Below, in pieces: positions 54,953 through 63,355 of a stretch of DNA of 64,000 nt. The stretch's first letter is position 1, and every line of letters begins with the position of its first letter. A model generated the notes under the pieces. That model had not been told where the DNA came from, did not search any database, and worked only from the letters and a program-made list of their open reading frames with translations. This DNA comes from Streptomyces sp. NBC_00414 (GTDB lineage Bacteria > Actinomycetota > Actinomycetes > Streptomycetales > Streptomycetaceae). The position numbers and the translations under genes are program-made. The stretch is from positions 2,170,001 through 2,234,000 of the forward strand of contig NZ_CP107935.1 of NCBI RefSeq assembly GCF_036038375.1, read 5' to 3'.

Positions 54953-55990
54953 CTACTTGAAGCCGGTGGGCAGGTACGTCTTGACGTTCTCCTTGTCGAC
55001 GACCGCCGAGTAGAGCGTCAGGGACGAGGGGATCTCGAACTCCGCGAGGCCGCTGACGCCCTTGCCCTGGCCTAGTGCGCGGGCGAGGTCGATCGCGGAC
55101 GCGGCCATGGTGGGCGGGTACAGGACGGTGGCCTTGAGAACGCTGTTGTCCGACTCGATGGCCTGCATGGCGGACAGCGCGCCCGCTCCGCCGACCATGA
55201 TGAAGTCGTCCCGGCCGGCCTGCTCGATGGCGCGCAGGGCGCCGACCCCCTGGTCGTCGTCGTGGTTCCACAGCGCGTCGAAGTTCGACTGGGCCTGCAG
55301 GAGTTGGGACATCTTGGCCTGTCCCGACTCGACGGTGAACTCGGCGGCCTGGCGTGCCACCTTCTTGATGTTCGGGTAGTTCTTGAGGGCCGCGTCGAAG
55401 CCGGCCGTGCGCTGCTTGGTGAGTTCCAGGTTGTCGAGTCCGGCCAGCTCGATGACCTTGGCGTTCTTCTTGTCCTTCAGCTGCTCGCCGATGTAGTGCC
55501 CGGCGTTGAGGCCCATGCCGAAGTTGTCGCCGCCGATGTAGGAGCGGTACGCCTGCGGGGAGTTGAAGATGCGGTCGAGGTTGACCACCGGGATGCCGGC
55601 CCGCATGGCCTTGAGGCCGACCTGGGTGAGGGCCTTGCCGTCGGCGGGCAGGATGACCAGGACGTCGACCTTCTTGTTGATCAGCGTCTCTATCTGGCCG
55701 ATCTGGGCCGCGGTGTCGTTGGAGCCCTCGGTGATCTCCAGCGTGACGTCCTCGTACTTCTTGGCGCGGCTCTTGGCGTTGTCGTTGATCGCGTTGAGCC
55801 AGCCGTGGTCGGCCTGCGGGCCGGCGAAGCCGATGGTGACCTGCTTGCCCTTCTTGTCGTCGGCCGCGGGCTGGTCGTTGGAGGCCGGCTCGTCGTCGGA
55901 ATCGTTGCTGGTGCAACCGGCGAGGAGGACACCGGCCGAGACGGCGGCGGTGCCGAAGAGCAGTCCTCTGCGGCTCGTGAGCTCTGGCAT
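54953..55990 (-). CDS. Ribose/inositol-type ABC sugar-binding lipoprotein
   Basis: A 345-residue periplasmic-binding-protein type 1 receptor. The leader MPELTSRRGLLFGTAAV has a twin-arginine-like RR, and the lipobox is LLAGC (Cys about 26). The fold includes TIGFAGPQADHGWLNAI, QIETLINKKVDVLVILPAD, GIPVVNLDRIF, YIGGDNFGMGL and DALWNHDDDQGVGALRAI. RbsB-like receptors bind pentoses, hexoses or inositols. The gene is 125 bases downstream of the permease gene, the gap holding imperfect repeats of CTTCGTGTGC/CTACGTGG type. Confidence 0.9.
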   Translation of the reverse strand: MPELTSRRGLLFGTAAVSAGVLLAGCTSNDSDDEPASNDQPAADDKKGKQVTIGFAGPQADHGWLNAINDNAKSRAKKYEDVTLEITEGSNDTAAQIGQIETLINKKVDVLVILPADGKALTQVGLKAMRAGIPVVNLDRIFNSPQAYRSYIGGDNFGMGLNAGHYIGEQLKDKKNAKVIELAGLDNLELTKQRTAGFDAALKNYPNIKKVARQAAEFTVESGQAKMSQLLQAQSNFDALWNHDDDQGVGALRAIEQAGRDDFIMVGGAGALSAMQAIESDNSVLKATVLYPPTMAASAIDLARALGQGKGVSGLAEFEIPSSLTLYSAVVDKENVKTYLPTGFK

Positions 55991-56115
55991 GGCGGTGGTC
56001 CCTTTCCTCAAGGCGTGTCCCTCGGGTCGTGCAGGGCGGTGCTGTGCGGGGTGCTTCGTGTGCTGCTTCACGTACTTCTTCGTGTGCGGCTCTGCGTGGT
56101 GTTCCACGTGCGGCG

Positions 56116-57135
56116 CTACGTGGTGTTGGCGGTGCGGCGCTGGACGAGCACGGCGGCGACGATGATCGCCCCCTTGGCGATCTGCTGGACGTCGCTCTGC
56201 AGGTTGTTCAGGGCGAAGATGTTGGTGATCGTGGTGAAGATCAGCACCCCGAGCACCGAGCCGACGATGGTGCCGCGCCCCCCGCTGAGCAGGGTGCCGC
56301 CGATGATGGCCGCGGCGATCGCGTCCAGCTCGTACAGGTTGCCGTTGGTGTTCTGGCCCGAGCCGGACAGGATGACCAGCATGAAGGCCGCGATGCCGCA
56401 GCACAGTCCGGAGAGCAGGTAGAGGTAGAGGCGCTGGCGGCGTACGTCGATACCGGCGAGCCGGGTCGCCTCCGCGTTGCCGCCGACGGCGACCGTGCGC
56501 CGCCCGAAGGTGGTGCGGTTGAGCACGAGCCAGCCGATGATCGTCACGACCGCGAACATCAGGACCAGCGGCGGGACACCGAGGATGTAGGAGTCCCGCT
56601 CGCCGAGGTCGAGGATGCCGTCGATGGTGACGACCTGGGTGTTGCCGTCGGTGATCTGCAGGGCGAGGCCGCGTGCCGAGGCGAGCATGGCGAGGGTCGC
56701 GATGAACGGGACCATGGCGCCGTACGCGATCAGCACCCCGTTCACCAGGCCGCAGCCGACCCCGACGAGCACCGCCGTGAAGAGGACCCCCACGAAGCCG
56801 TACTCCTGGGTGGCGACGGTGGTCGCCCAGACCGAGGCGAGGGCCACGATCGCGCCGACGGACAGGTCGATGCCGCCGGAGATGATGACGAAGGTCATCC
56901 CGACCGTGACGACACCGATCACCGAGGCCTGGGTGAGGACGAGTTGGAGGTTGCGGGTGTCGAGGAACTCGTCGGGCTTGGTGATGCCTCCGATGAGGAT
57001 CAGTGCGGCGAGCACCCCGAGCAGTGACAGGGTGCGGACGTCGGCGCGGGCCACGACCGCCCGCCACGGAGCGGGGTCCGCCTTCGATGACAGCTTCGGG
57101 GTGTCGTCCCTGGGCGGGGACACGGGCTGCGTCAT
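56116..57135 (-). CDS. Ribose/inositol-type ABC sugar permease
   Basis: A 339-residue RbsC-like integral membrane protein with about ten helices. Signature stretches are VGMTFVIISGGIDLSVGAIVAL (about 80-100), ATLAMLASARGLALQI, RTVAVGGNAEATRLAGIDV (EAA-like loop) and DAIAAAIIGGTLLSGGRGTIVGSV. It forms a homodimer or pseudo-dimer with the ATPase encoded upstream. ATG 57135 overlaps the ATPase stop (ATGA). Confidence 0.92.
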   Translation of the reverse strand: MTQPVSPPRDDTPKLSSKADPAPWRAVVARADVRTLSLLGVLAALILIGGITKPDEFLDTRNLQLVLTQASVIGVVTVGMTFVIISGGIDLSVGAIVALASVWATTVATQEYGFVGVLFTAVLVGVGCGLVNGVLIAYGAMVPFIATLAMLASARGLALQITDGNTQVVTIDGILDLGERDSYILGVPPLVLMFAVVTIIGWLVLNRTTFGRRTVAVGGNAEATRLAGIDVRRQRLYLYLLSGLCCGIAAFMLVILSGSGQNTNGNLYELDAIAAAIIGGTLLSGGRGTIVGSVLGVLIFTTITNIFALNNLQSDVQQIAKGAIIVAAVLVQRRTANTT

Positions 57136-58649
57136 GACGCCGGGCTTCCTTCCATGACGAGGTCGAGTACGCGGTGTTCGTCGAGCTCCTGGGCGGGCGC
57201 CGTGTGGACGACGCGGCCCTCCCGGAGCACCAGGACGCGGTCGGCGAGGCCGAGGACCTCGGGTACTTCGCTGGAGACCATGAGCACGGCCAGGCCTTCG
57301 TCGGCGAGGCGGCGGATGACGGCGTACAGCTCGGCGCGGGCGCCGACGTCGACGCCGCGGGTCGGTTCGTCGAGCAGCAGCACGCGGCAGCCGCGCAGCA
57401 GCCAGCGGGCGAGGACCGCCTTCTGCTGGTTGCCGCCGGAGAGGGTCCGGATGAGGGCGGAGGGGTTGTCGGGGCGCAGCGACAGTTCGCGTGTCGCCTT
57501 GCGCGCCGCGTTCCGCTCGGCGGTCCGGTCCAGCCAACCGCCGTACGAGAAGCGGGACATGGAGGACACGGAAACGTTTCTGGTGACGGACTCCAGCAGC
57601 AGCAGGGCCTGCGCCTTGCGTTCCTCGGGGGCGAGGCCGAGTCCGGCGGCGACGGCGGCGCGGACACTGCCCGGCCTCAACTGCTTCCCGTCGACCCGCA
57701 CTTGACCGGTGCTCGGCTTGCGGGCGCCGTAGATGGTCTCCAGGATCTCGGAGCGTCCGGAGCCGACGAGGCCCGCGAGGCCGACGATCTCGCCGGGGCG
57801 CAGGGTGAGGTCCAGCGTCTCGAACTCGCCTTCGCGGGAGAGGCCTTGGACTTCGAGGACCGGGTCGGGCAGATCCTGGTGCGTGGGCCGCTCCGGGAAG
57901 ACGTATTCGACGTTCCGTCCGGTCATCAGCGCGACGACCTCACGGGTGGGCGTCGACTTGGCGGGCAGCCCGCCGGCCACCGCGCGGCCGTCCTTGAGGA
58001 CGGTGACCCGGTCGCCGATGCGGCGGATCTCCTCCAGGCGGTGCGAGATGTAGACGACGGCGACGCCCTCGGCGGTGAGGTCCCCGACGATACGGAAGAG
58101 GTTGTCGACCTCGTCCGGGTCCAGGGCGGCCGACGGTTCGTCCATGACGATGAGACGTACGTCGTGGGAGAGCGCCCGGGCCATGGAGACGATCTGCTGG
58201 TGGGCGGCGGACAGTTCGCCGACCAGCCGCGCCGGATCGATCTCCGGATGGCCAAGTCGCTTCAGGAGCGCGGCGGTTGACGCCCGTGCGTCCTTGCCGC
58301 GTACGACGAATCCGGCCGAGGTCGGTTCATGGCCGAGGTAGACGTTCTCGGCCACCGACAGGCCCTCCACCAGGTCGAGTTCCTGGTAGATGGTGGCGAT
58401 GCCCAGGCGCATGGCGGCGATGGGCGAGCGGAGCGTGACCTCCTTGCCGCGCCAGCCGATCGTGCCGTCGTCCGGCTGGTGGGCGCCGGCCAGGACTTTG
58501 ATGAGCGTGGACTTCCCGGCGCCGTTCTGGCCGAGCAGACAGTGCACTTCGCCGCTCTGGACGTCGAGGTCGACGCCGTCGAGGGCCCGGACACCGGGGA
58601 ACGACTTGGTGATGCCGGACATCGTGAGAAGGGGTGGTTCTGGTGCCAT
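57132..58649 (-). CDS. Ribose/inositol-type ABC sugar transporter ATPase (two ABC domains)
   Basis: A 505-residue tandem ABC ATPase. The first domain has Walker A GQNGAGKST, signature LSAAHQQIVSMARAL (divergent, as usual for RbsA/MglA) and VIMDEPSAAL-like LIVMDEPSAAL. The second has GLVGSGRSE, LSGGNQQKAVLARWLL and LLLDEPTRGVDVG. One copy of each cassette per chain fits the sugar subfamily. ATG 58649 has GAGGGG eight bases upstream; the ATG at 58667 has none. First transport gene after the ROK regulator gene. Confidence 0.92.
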   Translation of the reverse strand: MAPEPPLLTMSGITKSFPGVRALDGVDLDVQSGEVHCLLGQNGAGKSTLIKVLAGAHQPDDGTIGWRGKEVTLRSPIAAMRLGIATIYQELDLVEGLSVAENVYLGHEPTSAGFVVRGKDARASTAALLKRLGHPEIDPARLVGELSAAHQQIVSMARALSHDVRLIVMDEPSAALDPDEVDNLFRIVGDLTAEGVAVVYISHRLEEIRRIGDRVTVLKDGRAVAGGLPAKSTPTREVVALMTGRNVEYVFPERPTHQDLPDPVLEVQGLSREGEFETLDLTLRPGEIVGLAGLVGSGRSEILETIYGARKPSTGQVRVDGKQLRPGSVRAAVAAGLGLAPEERKAQALLLLESVTRNVSVSSMSRFSYGGWLDRTAERNAARKATRELSLRPDNPSALIRTLSGGNQQKAVLARWLLRGCRVLLLDEPTRGVDVGARAELYAVIRRLADEGLAVLMVSSEVPEVLGLADRVLVLREGRVVHTAPAQELDEHRVLDLVMEGSPAS

Positions 58650-58824
58650 GACGGTTCCCCTCGGCATGTGGGCCGGTTTCAGGGCAGGGCGGAGTGAGGC
58701 AGGGCGAAGCCAGGTGTTTGGCGGCTCTGGAAGGGGCCGGTTCTGGACGGGACCGGCTCCGGAAGAGGTGCCTACCGGGTCGGTTCAGGGAGAAGTGGCG
58801 TCGGTGCGGCTCTGGAAGCGGGTG

Positions 58825-60015
58825 TCACGCGGGTGAGAACAGGTGGTCGCTGATGAGGCGGGCCGCGCCGATGACTCCGGCGGTGGGGCCCAACTCCCCC
58901 AGGACGATGGGCAGGTTGCCGGTCGCGAGTGGGAGCGACTGGCGGTAGACCTGGGTGCGGATCGCGGCGAGCAGGGTGTGGCCGAGGCCGGTCACTCCGC
59001 CGCCGATCACCACCAGGCCCGGGTTGAAGAAGCTGACGAGGCCGGCGATGACCTGGCCGGTGCGGGTGCCGCCCTCGCGGATCAGATCGAGTGCGGTGGC
59101 GTCGCCCGCGGCAGCCGCGGCGGCGACGTCGACGGCGCTCAGTGCGCCCGCCGCCTCCAACCGTGCCGCGAGTTCCTGGGAAAGCCCCTGATGGGCGGCG
59201 TCCGTGGCATCGCGGGCCAGCGCGGCCCCGCTGAAGTGGGCCTCCAGGCAGCCCCGGTTGCCGCACGCGCACGGGCGGCCGTCCGGCACGGCCTGGATAT
59301 GGCCGATGTCGCCCGCGCTGCCCGTCGTACCGCGGTAGACCTCACCGCCGACGACGATCCCGCAGCCGATACCGGTGCCGATCTTGACACAGAGGAAGTC
59401 GCCCACGGAGCGGGCCACACCCGCGTGCTGCTCCCCCATCGCCATCAGGTTCACGTCGTTGTCGACCATGACGGGGCAGCCGAGGTCCTGACTCAGCGCC
59501 TCGCGCACCGGGAACCCGTCCCAGCCCGGCATGATCGGCGGGGCGACCGGGACACCCTCGGGGAAACGAACCGGTCCGGGTACCCCGATGCCGGCGCCGT
59601 CGAACCCCTCCGCGAGTCCCGATGCCTTCAACTTCGCTGCCATGGACAGGACTTGCTCGAAGACCGCGACCGGGCCCTCGCGTACGTCCATGGGCTGGTT
59701 GATGTGTCCCAGCACCTCCAGCTCCGCGTTGGTGACGGCGACGTCTATCGAGGTGGCCCCGATGTCGACGCCCAGGAAGCGCAGCGCCGGAGCGAGCCGG
59801 ATGTTGTGGGACCTGCGGCCACCGCGCGAGGCGGCGAGTCCGTCGGCCACCACGAGACCGGTCTCCAGCAGCCGTTCGACCTCCACGGCCAGCTTGGACC
59901 GGGAGAGATCGACCTGATCCCCCAGCTGCGCCCGTGAGTTGGGGCCGCCGTCACGCAGCAATCTGAGCAGGCGCGCCTGGTGGGCGTTCCCGGGTCGCGC
60001 TGTCATACGTCTCAC
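58825..60015 (-). CDS. ROK-family transcriptional regulator
   Basis: A 396-residue protein: winged helix-turn-helix (about 8-65: ARLLRLLRDGGPNSRAQLG...LSRSKLAVEVERLLE) fused to a ROK sugar-kinase-like domain. The ROK part has the nucleotide loop LGVDIGATSIDVAV (about 82-95), GIGVPGPV, VDNDVN and the zinc motif CACGNRGCLE. It probably senses the sugar imported by the adjacent ABC system and represses the operon. GTG 60015 follows GGGGAGGGG closely; ATG 60006 is the alternative. It is divergent from the NmrA-like gene. Confidence 0.9.
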   Translation of the reverse strand: MRRMTARPGNAHQARLLRLLRDGGPNSRAQLGDQVDLSRSKLAVEVERLLETGLVVADGLAASRGGRRSHNIRLAPALRFLGVDIGATSIDVAVTNAELEVLGHINQPMDVREGPVAVFEQVLSMAAKLKASGLAEGFDGAGIGVPGPVRFPEGVPVAPPIMPGWDGFPVREALSQDLGCPVMVDNDVNLMAMGEQHAGVARSVGDFLCVKIGTGIGCGIVVGGEVYRGTTGSAGDIGHIQAVPDGRPCACGNRGCLEAHFSGAALARDATDAAHQGLSQELAARLEAAGALSAVDVAAAAAAGDATALDLIREGGTRTGQVIAGLVSFFNPGLVVIGGGVTGLGHTLLAAIRTQVYRQSLPLATGNLPIVLGELGPTAGVIGAARLISDHLFSPA

Positions 60016-60088
60016 GAGCCCCTCCCCGCCTCATCGGCACCGCCGTCGTTGTCTTTCGAGTGGAACGTAGCAGTGGCTGCCGAACCTG

Positions 60089-60125
60089 GGAAGAAGTTGC
60101 GCACGAATTACCTACGACTTCTTCC
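60089..60125. promoter_or_regulatory. Inverted repeat between the ROK and NmrA-like genes
   Basis: Arms GGAAGAAGT (60089-60097) and ACTTCTTCC (60117-60125) are perfect complements with a 19-bp spacer, in the divergent promoter region. A candidate operator for the ROK protein; the centre-to-centre distance is 28 bp. Confidence 0.45.
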
Positions 60126-60233
60126 ACTCAGAGGACAAAGGGAGTTGGGGCGGTGGCCCGGAGCGGCTCCGCGCAGCAGGATGGAGACCGTGGCCCGGGC
60201 CGCTGTGGCCCGGAGCGGGAGAGGGGGAACCAC

Positions 60234-61058
60234 GTGATCTTGGTGACGGGTGCCACGGGGAACGTGGGGGCCGAGGTGGTGCACACCCTGGCCGCCGAGG
60301 GCGAGCCGGTGCGCGCGCTGAGCCGCTCGGGCGAGACCGTCGGCCTGCCGCCGGGCGTCGAGGCCGTGGCGGGCGACCTGAACCGTCCGGAGACGGTGCG
60401 GGAATCGCTCGACGGGGTGCGCGCCGTGTTCCTCATGCCGGGGTACGAGGGTCAGCGTGCGGTGCTCGCCGACGCGCGGGCCGCGGGTGTGGAGCGGGTG
60501 GTGATGCTGTCGGGCAAGTCGGCGAAGGTCGTGGACGACAACGCGGTCACCCGCTATCTGCGGGCGTCGGAGAACGAGGTGCGGGAGTCCGGGCTCTCCT
60601 GGACGTTCCTGCGGCCGGTGAGCTTCATGTCCAACGCGCTGTCGCTCGCGGACCAGATCACCAAGGGTGACGAGGTGCGGGTGCCGTTCCCCGGTGTCCG
60701 TACGGCGGACATCGACCCGTCCGACATCGCGCGGGTGGCCGCGCGGGCCCTGCTGTCACCCGAACACGGGGGTCGCGCCTACACCCTGACGGGCCCTCAG
60801 TCCCTGCTGCCGTCCGACCGGGTCGCCGTCCTCGCCGAGGTGCTGGGCCGCGACCTGCGTACCGTCGGGCTCACCGACGAGGAGACCCGTGAGGCACTGC
60901 GGGCCGCCTTTCCGGCTCCGTACGCCGAAGCCTTCCTTCGCTTCTTCGGCGACGGGATCCTCGACGAGTCGCAGGTCCTGCCGACGGTCGAGGAGGTCAC
61001 GGGCCGCCCGCCGCGTACGTTCCTGGAGTGGGCCCGGCAACACGCGAACGCGTTCTGA
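60234..61058 (+). CDS. NmrA-like NAD(P)-binding SDR protein
   Basis: A 274-residue atypical short-chain dehydrogenase. The NAD(P)-binding loop ILVTGATGNVGAEVV is at the very N-terminus, followed by AVAGDLNRPETV and VVMLSGKSAKV; there is no typical YxxxK catalytic pair, so a redox-sensing or quinone-oxidoreductase-like role is more likely. The C-terminal half contains RPVSFMSNAL and DIDPSDIARVAARALL. GTG 60234 has AGAGGGGG eight bases upstream. A large hairpin follows the gene. Confidence 0.85.
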   Translation: MILVTGATGNVGAEVVHTLAAEGEPVRALSRSGETVGLPPGVEAVAGDLNRPETVRESLDGVRAVFLMPGYEGQRAVLADARAAGVERVVMLSGKSAKVVDDNAVTRYLRASENEVRESGLSWTFLRPVSFMSNALSLADQITKGDEVRVPFPGVRTADIDPSDIARVAARALLSPEHGGRAYTLTGPQSLLPSDRVAVLAEVLGRDLRTVGLTDEETREALRAAFPAPYAEAFLRFFGDGILDESQVLPTVEEVTGRPPRTFLEWARQHANAF

Positions 61059-61111
61059 ACCCGCGGGCGCGGGCGGCACGTCGCACAGTTCCCCGCGGCC
61101 CGGCGAGGGCT

Positions 61112-61166
61112 GGTCGCGCGGTTCCCCGCGCCCCTGCCTTTCAGGGGCGCGGGGAACCGCGCGACC
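61112..61166. terminator. Long hairpin, streptomycete REP-like terminator
   Basis: A 24-bp perfect stem (61112-61135 with 61143-61166) and loop GCCTTTC, with a flanking partial arm at 61085-61100. The sequence family GCGCGGTTCCCCGCGCCCCT recurs between many streptomycete genes. Here it separates the convergent NmrA-like and GntR genes. Confidence 0.9.
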
Positions 61167-61216
61167 GGCCACGACGCACCCGCAGACGACTCACCGCCCG
61201 GCCGCGCAGCGCAGCG

Positions 61217-61894
61217 CTAGTCGCGAGGACGCGCGTGATACGTCCGACGCGTGTGCTCGGTATGGGCCCGCATGACCTCGGTAGCCCGCTGCTCGTCACG
61301 GGCGGAGATCGCGGCGATCAGCTCACGATGCTCGATCCAGGACTGCTGCCCCCGCTGCCGCGCGACCGGTGTGTAGTACCACCGCACACGCCGGTCCACC
61401 TGCGCGGCCAGCTCGGCGAGCACCGTGTTGCCCGCGAGATCCATGACCTTGGCGTGGAAGCGCGCGTTCGTCGCGACCGCCGCGTCCACGTCGTCGGCGG
61501 CCACGGCCTCCTCGCCCCGGGTGCACAGCTCCTCCAGGTCGGCGATGCCGGAGGTGCCCGTGTTGGCCGCCGCGAGCCGGGCCGCCTCGGCCTCCAACAG
61601 CGTACGAACGGTGAGGAGTTGGTCGGCCTCGGCCTCGGTCGGCTCGTGCACGAAAGCGCCCTGGGCGGGTCGCAGATCGACCCAGCCCTCGGTGTTCAGC
61701 CGCTGCAGCGCCTCGCGCACGGGCTGCCGGGAGACCCCGAGGTGCCCGGCCAGCTCGCTCTCGACCAGGTGCTGGCCGGGCTGGAGGGCGCGTGTCGTGA
61801 TCAGTTCGAGCAGGGCCTCGTAGACGCGGTCCCTGAGCGGACCCGGCCGTTCGAGCTTCGGCACGGACCCCTGCGGCAGTCCGGTCGACAACAT
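61217..61894 (-). CDS. GntR-family transcriptional regulator (FCD domain)
   Basis: A 225-residue regulator: winged helix (about 15-80: PLRDRVYEALLELI, ESELAGHLGVSRQPVREALQRLNTEGWV) and FCD ligand domain (about 90-215) with NARFHAKVMDLAGN and IEHRELIAAISARD, where His/Asp residues bind metal and a carboxylate ligand in related proteins. GTG/ATG choice: ATG 61894 has GGAGGGG at good spacing. Such regulators often respond to organic acids; the nearby OFA transporter makes oxalate or a similar acid a reasonable inducer. Confidence 0.9.
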   Translation of the reverse strand: MLSTGLPQGSVPKLERPGPLRDRVYEALLELITTRALQPGQHLVESELAGHLGVSRQPVREALQRLNTEGWVDLRPAQGAFVHEPTEAEADQLLTVRTLLEAEAARLAAANTGTSGIADLEELCTRGEEAVAADDVDAAVATNARFHAKVMDLAGNTVLAELAAQVDRRVRWYYTPVARQRGQQSWIEHRELIAAISARDEQRATEVMRAHTEHTRRTYHARPRD

Positions 61895-61964
61895 CGCGGT
61901 CCCCCTCCTGGGCAGTGGCGGCATACGCGCCGGCAGCACGGCAGCCTGAAAGCCAGTATCAATT

Positions 61965-61985
61965 GTCTTTCGTCTACAGTCTACG
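61965..61985. promoter_or_regulatory. 7-bp tandem GTCTWYM repeats upstream of the GntR gene
   Basis: GTCTTTC, GTCTACA and GTCTACG follow each other at 7-bp spacing in the 150-bp gap between the KAS III and GntR genes. The reverse reading contains GACTGTAG, like GACTGTAT in the operator at 32015-32038. Possible GntR site or autoregulation. Confidence 0.4.
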
Positions 61986-62044
61986 GCGCACAATGGCCAG
62001 CCCGAGGGGAAGTCGGCCTCGTCACACCGTGAAGGACACGCAGG

Positions 62045-62983
62045 TCACGGGCAGTGGATGACCTGGCCCGCGTACGAGAGATTGCCGCCGAAGCCGAAGA
62101 GGAGGACCGGGTCGCCGCTGGAGATCTCGCCGCGTTCGACGAGCTTGGACAGGGCGATCGGGATACTGGCGGCGGAGGTGTTGCCGGATTCGACGACATC
62201 GCGCGCGACGACGGCGTTCACAGCGCCGATCTTGTTGGCGAGGGGCTCGATGATCCGCAGGTTCGCCTGGTGCAGCACGACCGCGGCGAGGTCCTCGGGG
62301 GTGAGCCCGGCGCGCTCGCAGGCCTTGCGGGCGATGGCGGGGAGCTTGGTGGTCGCCCACCGGTAGACGCTCTGGCCCTCCTGGGCGAACCGTGAGGGGG
62401 TGCCCTCGATGCGTACCGCGTGTCCCATCTCGGGCACCGAGCCCCAGAGCACGGGTCCGATGGCGGACTCCTCCGCGGCCTCGACGACGGCGGCTCCCGC
62501 CCCGTCCCCGACGAGCACGCAGGTCGTCCGGTCCGTCCAGTCGGTCACGTCGGACATCTTGTCGGCGCCGATCACCAGCACCCGGGTGGCGCCCCCGGCC
62601 CGCACGGCGTGGTCGGCGGTGGCCAGCGCGTGCGTGAAGCCCGCGCAGACCACGTTGAGGTCCATGACGGCCGGCGAGGGGATGCCGAGGCGGGCGGCCA
62701 CCCGGGCGGCCATGTTCGGCGACTTGTCGATGGCGGTGGAGGTGGCCACCAGGACGAGGTCGATGTCCTCGGGGGCGAGGCCGGCGGCGGCCAGGGCCTT
62801 GGCGGCGGCGTGCGCGGCCAGCTCGTCGACCGGTTCGTCCGGTCCGGCGATGTGGCGCGTACGGATGCCCACCCGGCTCGTGATCCACTCGTCGCTGGTG
62901 TCGACCAGCTCCGCCAGGTCCTCGTTGGTGAGGAGCCTGGCGGGCTGGTAATGGCCGACGGCAGCGATGCGTGAGCCGATCAT
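62045..62983 (-). CDS. Beta-ketoacyl-ACP synthase III (KAS III / FabH-like)
   Basis: A 312-residue thiolase-fold condensing enzyme. The triad is Cys113 (NVVCAGF), His in HQANLRI (about 243) and Asn in SGNTSAAS (about 273). Start RIAAVGHYQPARLLTNEDLAELVDTSDEW and the closing FGFGGNLSYAG are standard. It joins an acyl-CoA starter to malonyl-ACP. No other fatty acid or polyketide genes are adjacent, so it is a stand-alone paralogue rather than the fab-operon copy; starter preference cannot be told. Confidence 0.92.
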   Translation of the reverse strand: MIGSRIAAVGHYQPARLLTNEDLAELVDTSDEWITSRVGIRTRHIAGPDEPVDELAAHAAAKALAAAGLAPEDIDLVLVATSTAIDKSPNMAARVAARLGIPSPAVMDLNVVCAGFTHALATADHAVRAGGATRVLVIGADKMSDVTDWTDRTTCVLVGDGAGAAVVEAAEESAIGPVLWGSVPEMGHAVRIEGTPSRFAQEGQSVYRWATTKLPAIARKACERAGLTPEDLAAVVLHQANLRIIEPLANKIGAVNAVVARDVVESGNTSAASIPIALSKLVERGEISSGDPVLLFGFGGNLSYAGQVIHCP

Positions 62984-63193
62984 GGGCGGTCCCCTTTTGT
63001 GGCCTGGGTAGCGGGACTCACCAGTCTGATCAGGTACTCACGGGTACGTGGGCACGTAAAGTCACAGGATTGGCGGGCCACCCTTGTCGGCTTCCGTCAG
63101 ACCTTCGGACGCCCGAACACCTACCCTGCGGACGTTCGGGTACCTGTCCCATGATCACGCCCGGGGTGCCCGCCCCGTCACCCGCTCGGATGC

Positions 63194-63355
63194 TTATCCC
63201 GTGAACAACTGGGTGGCTTTCTGTACGAGCTCGTACAGACCATAGGCCAGCGGCGCTCCCACCCAGACCCAGGCGAAGACGATCAGCGGGCGGCGGTCGG
63301 GCACGGGGCCGTCCGCCGCGGCGCCGTCGGGCGGGCTGCTGTCACTCGTGGACAT
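63194..63355 (-). CDS. MFS transporter small subunit (53 residues)
   Basis: A 53-residue protein with a hydrophilic Ser/Asp/Pro-rich start and one membrane helix (about 24-45: LIVFAWVWVGAPLAYGLYEL), ending QKATQLFTG. The AWxWVGxPxxYGxY pattern matches the small proteins encoded after OFA-type MFS transporters in actinobacteria, annotated as transporter small subunit. It overlaps the end of the transporter gene by 14 bases and should be co-translated. Stop is TAA. Confidence 0.85.
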   Translation of the reverse strand: MSTSDSSPPDGAAADGPVPDRRPLIVFAWVWVGAPLAYGLYELVQKATQLFTG

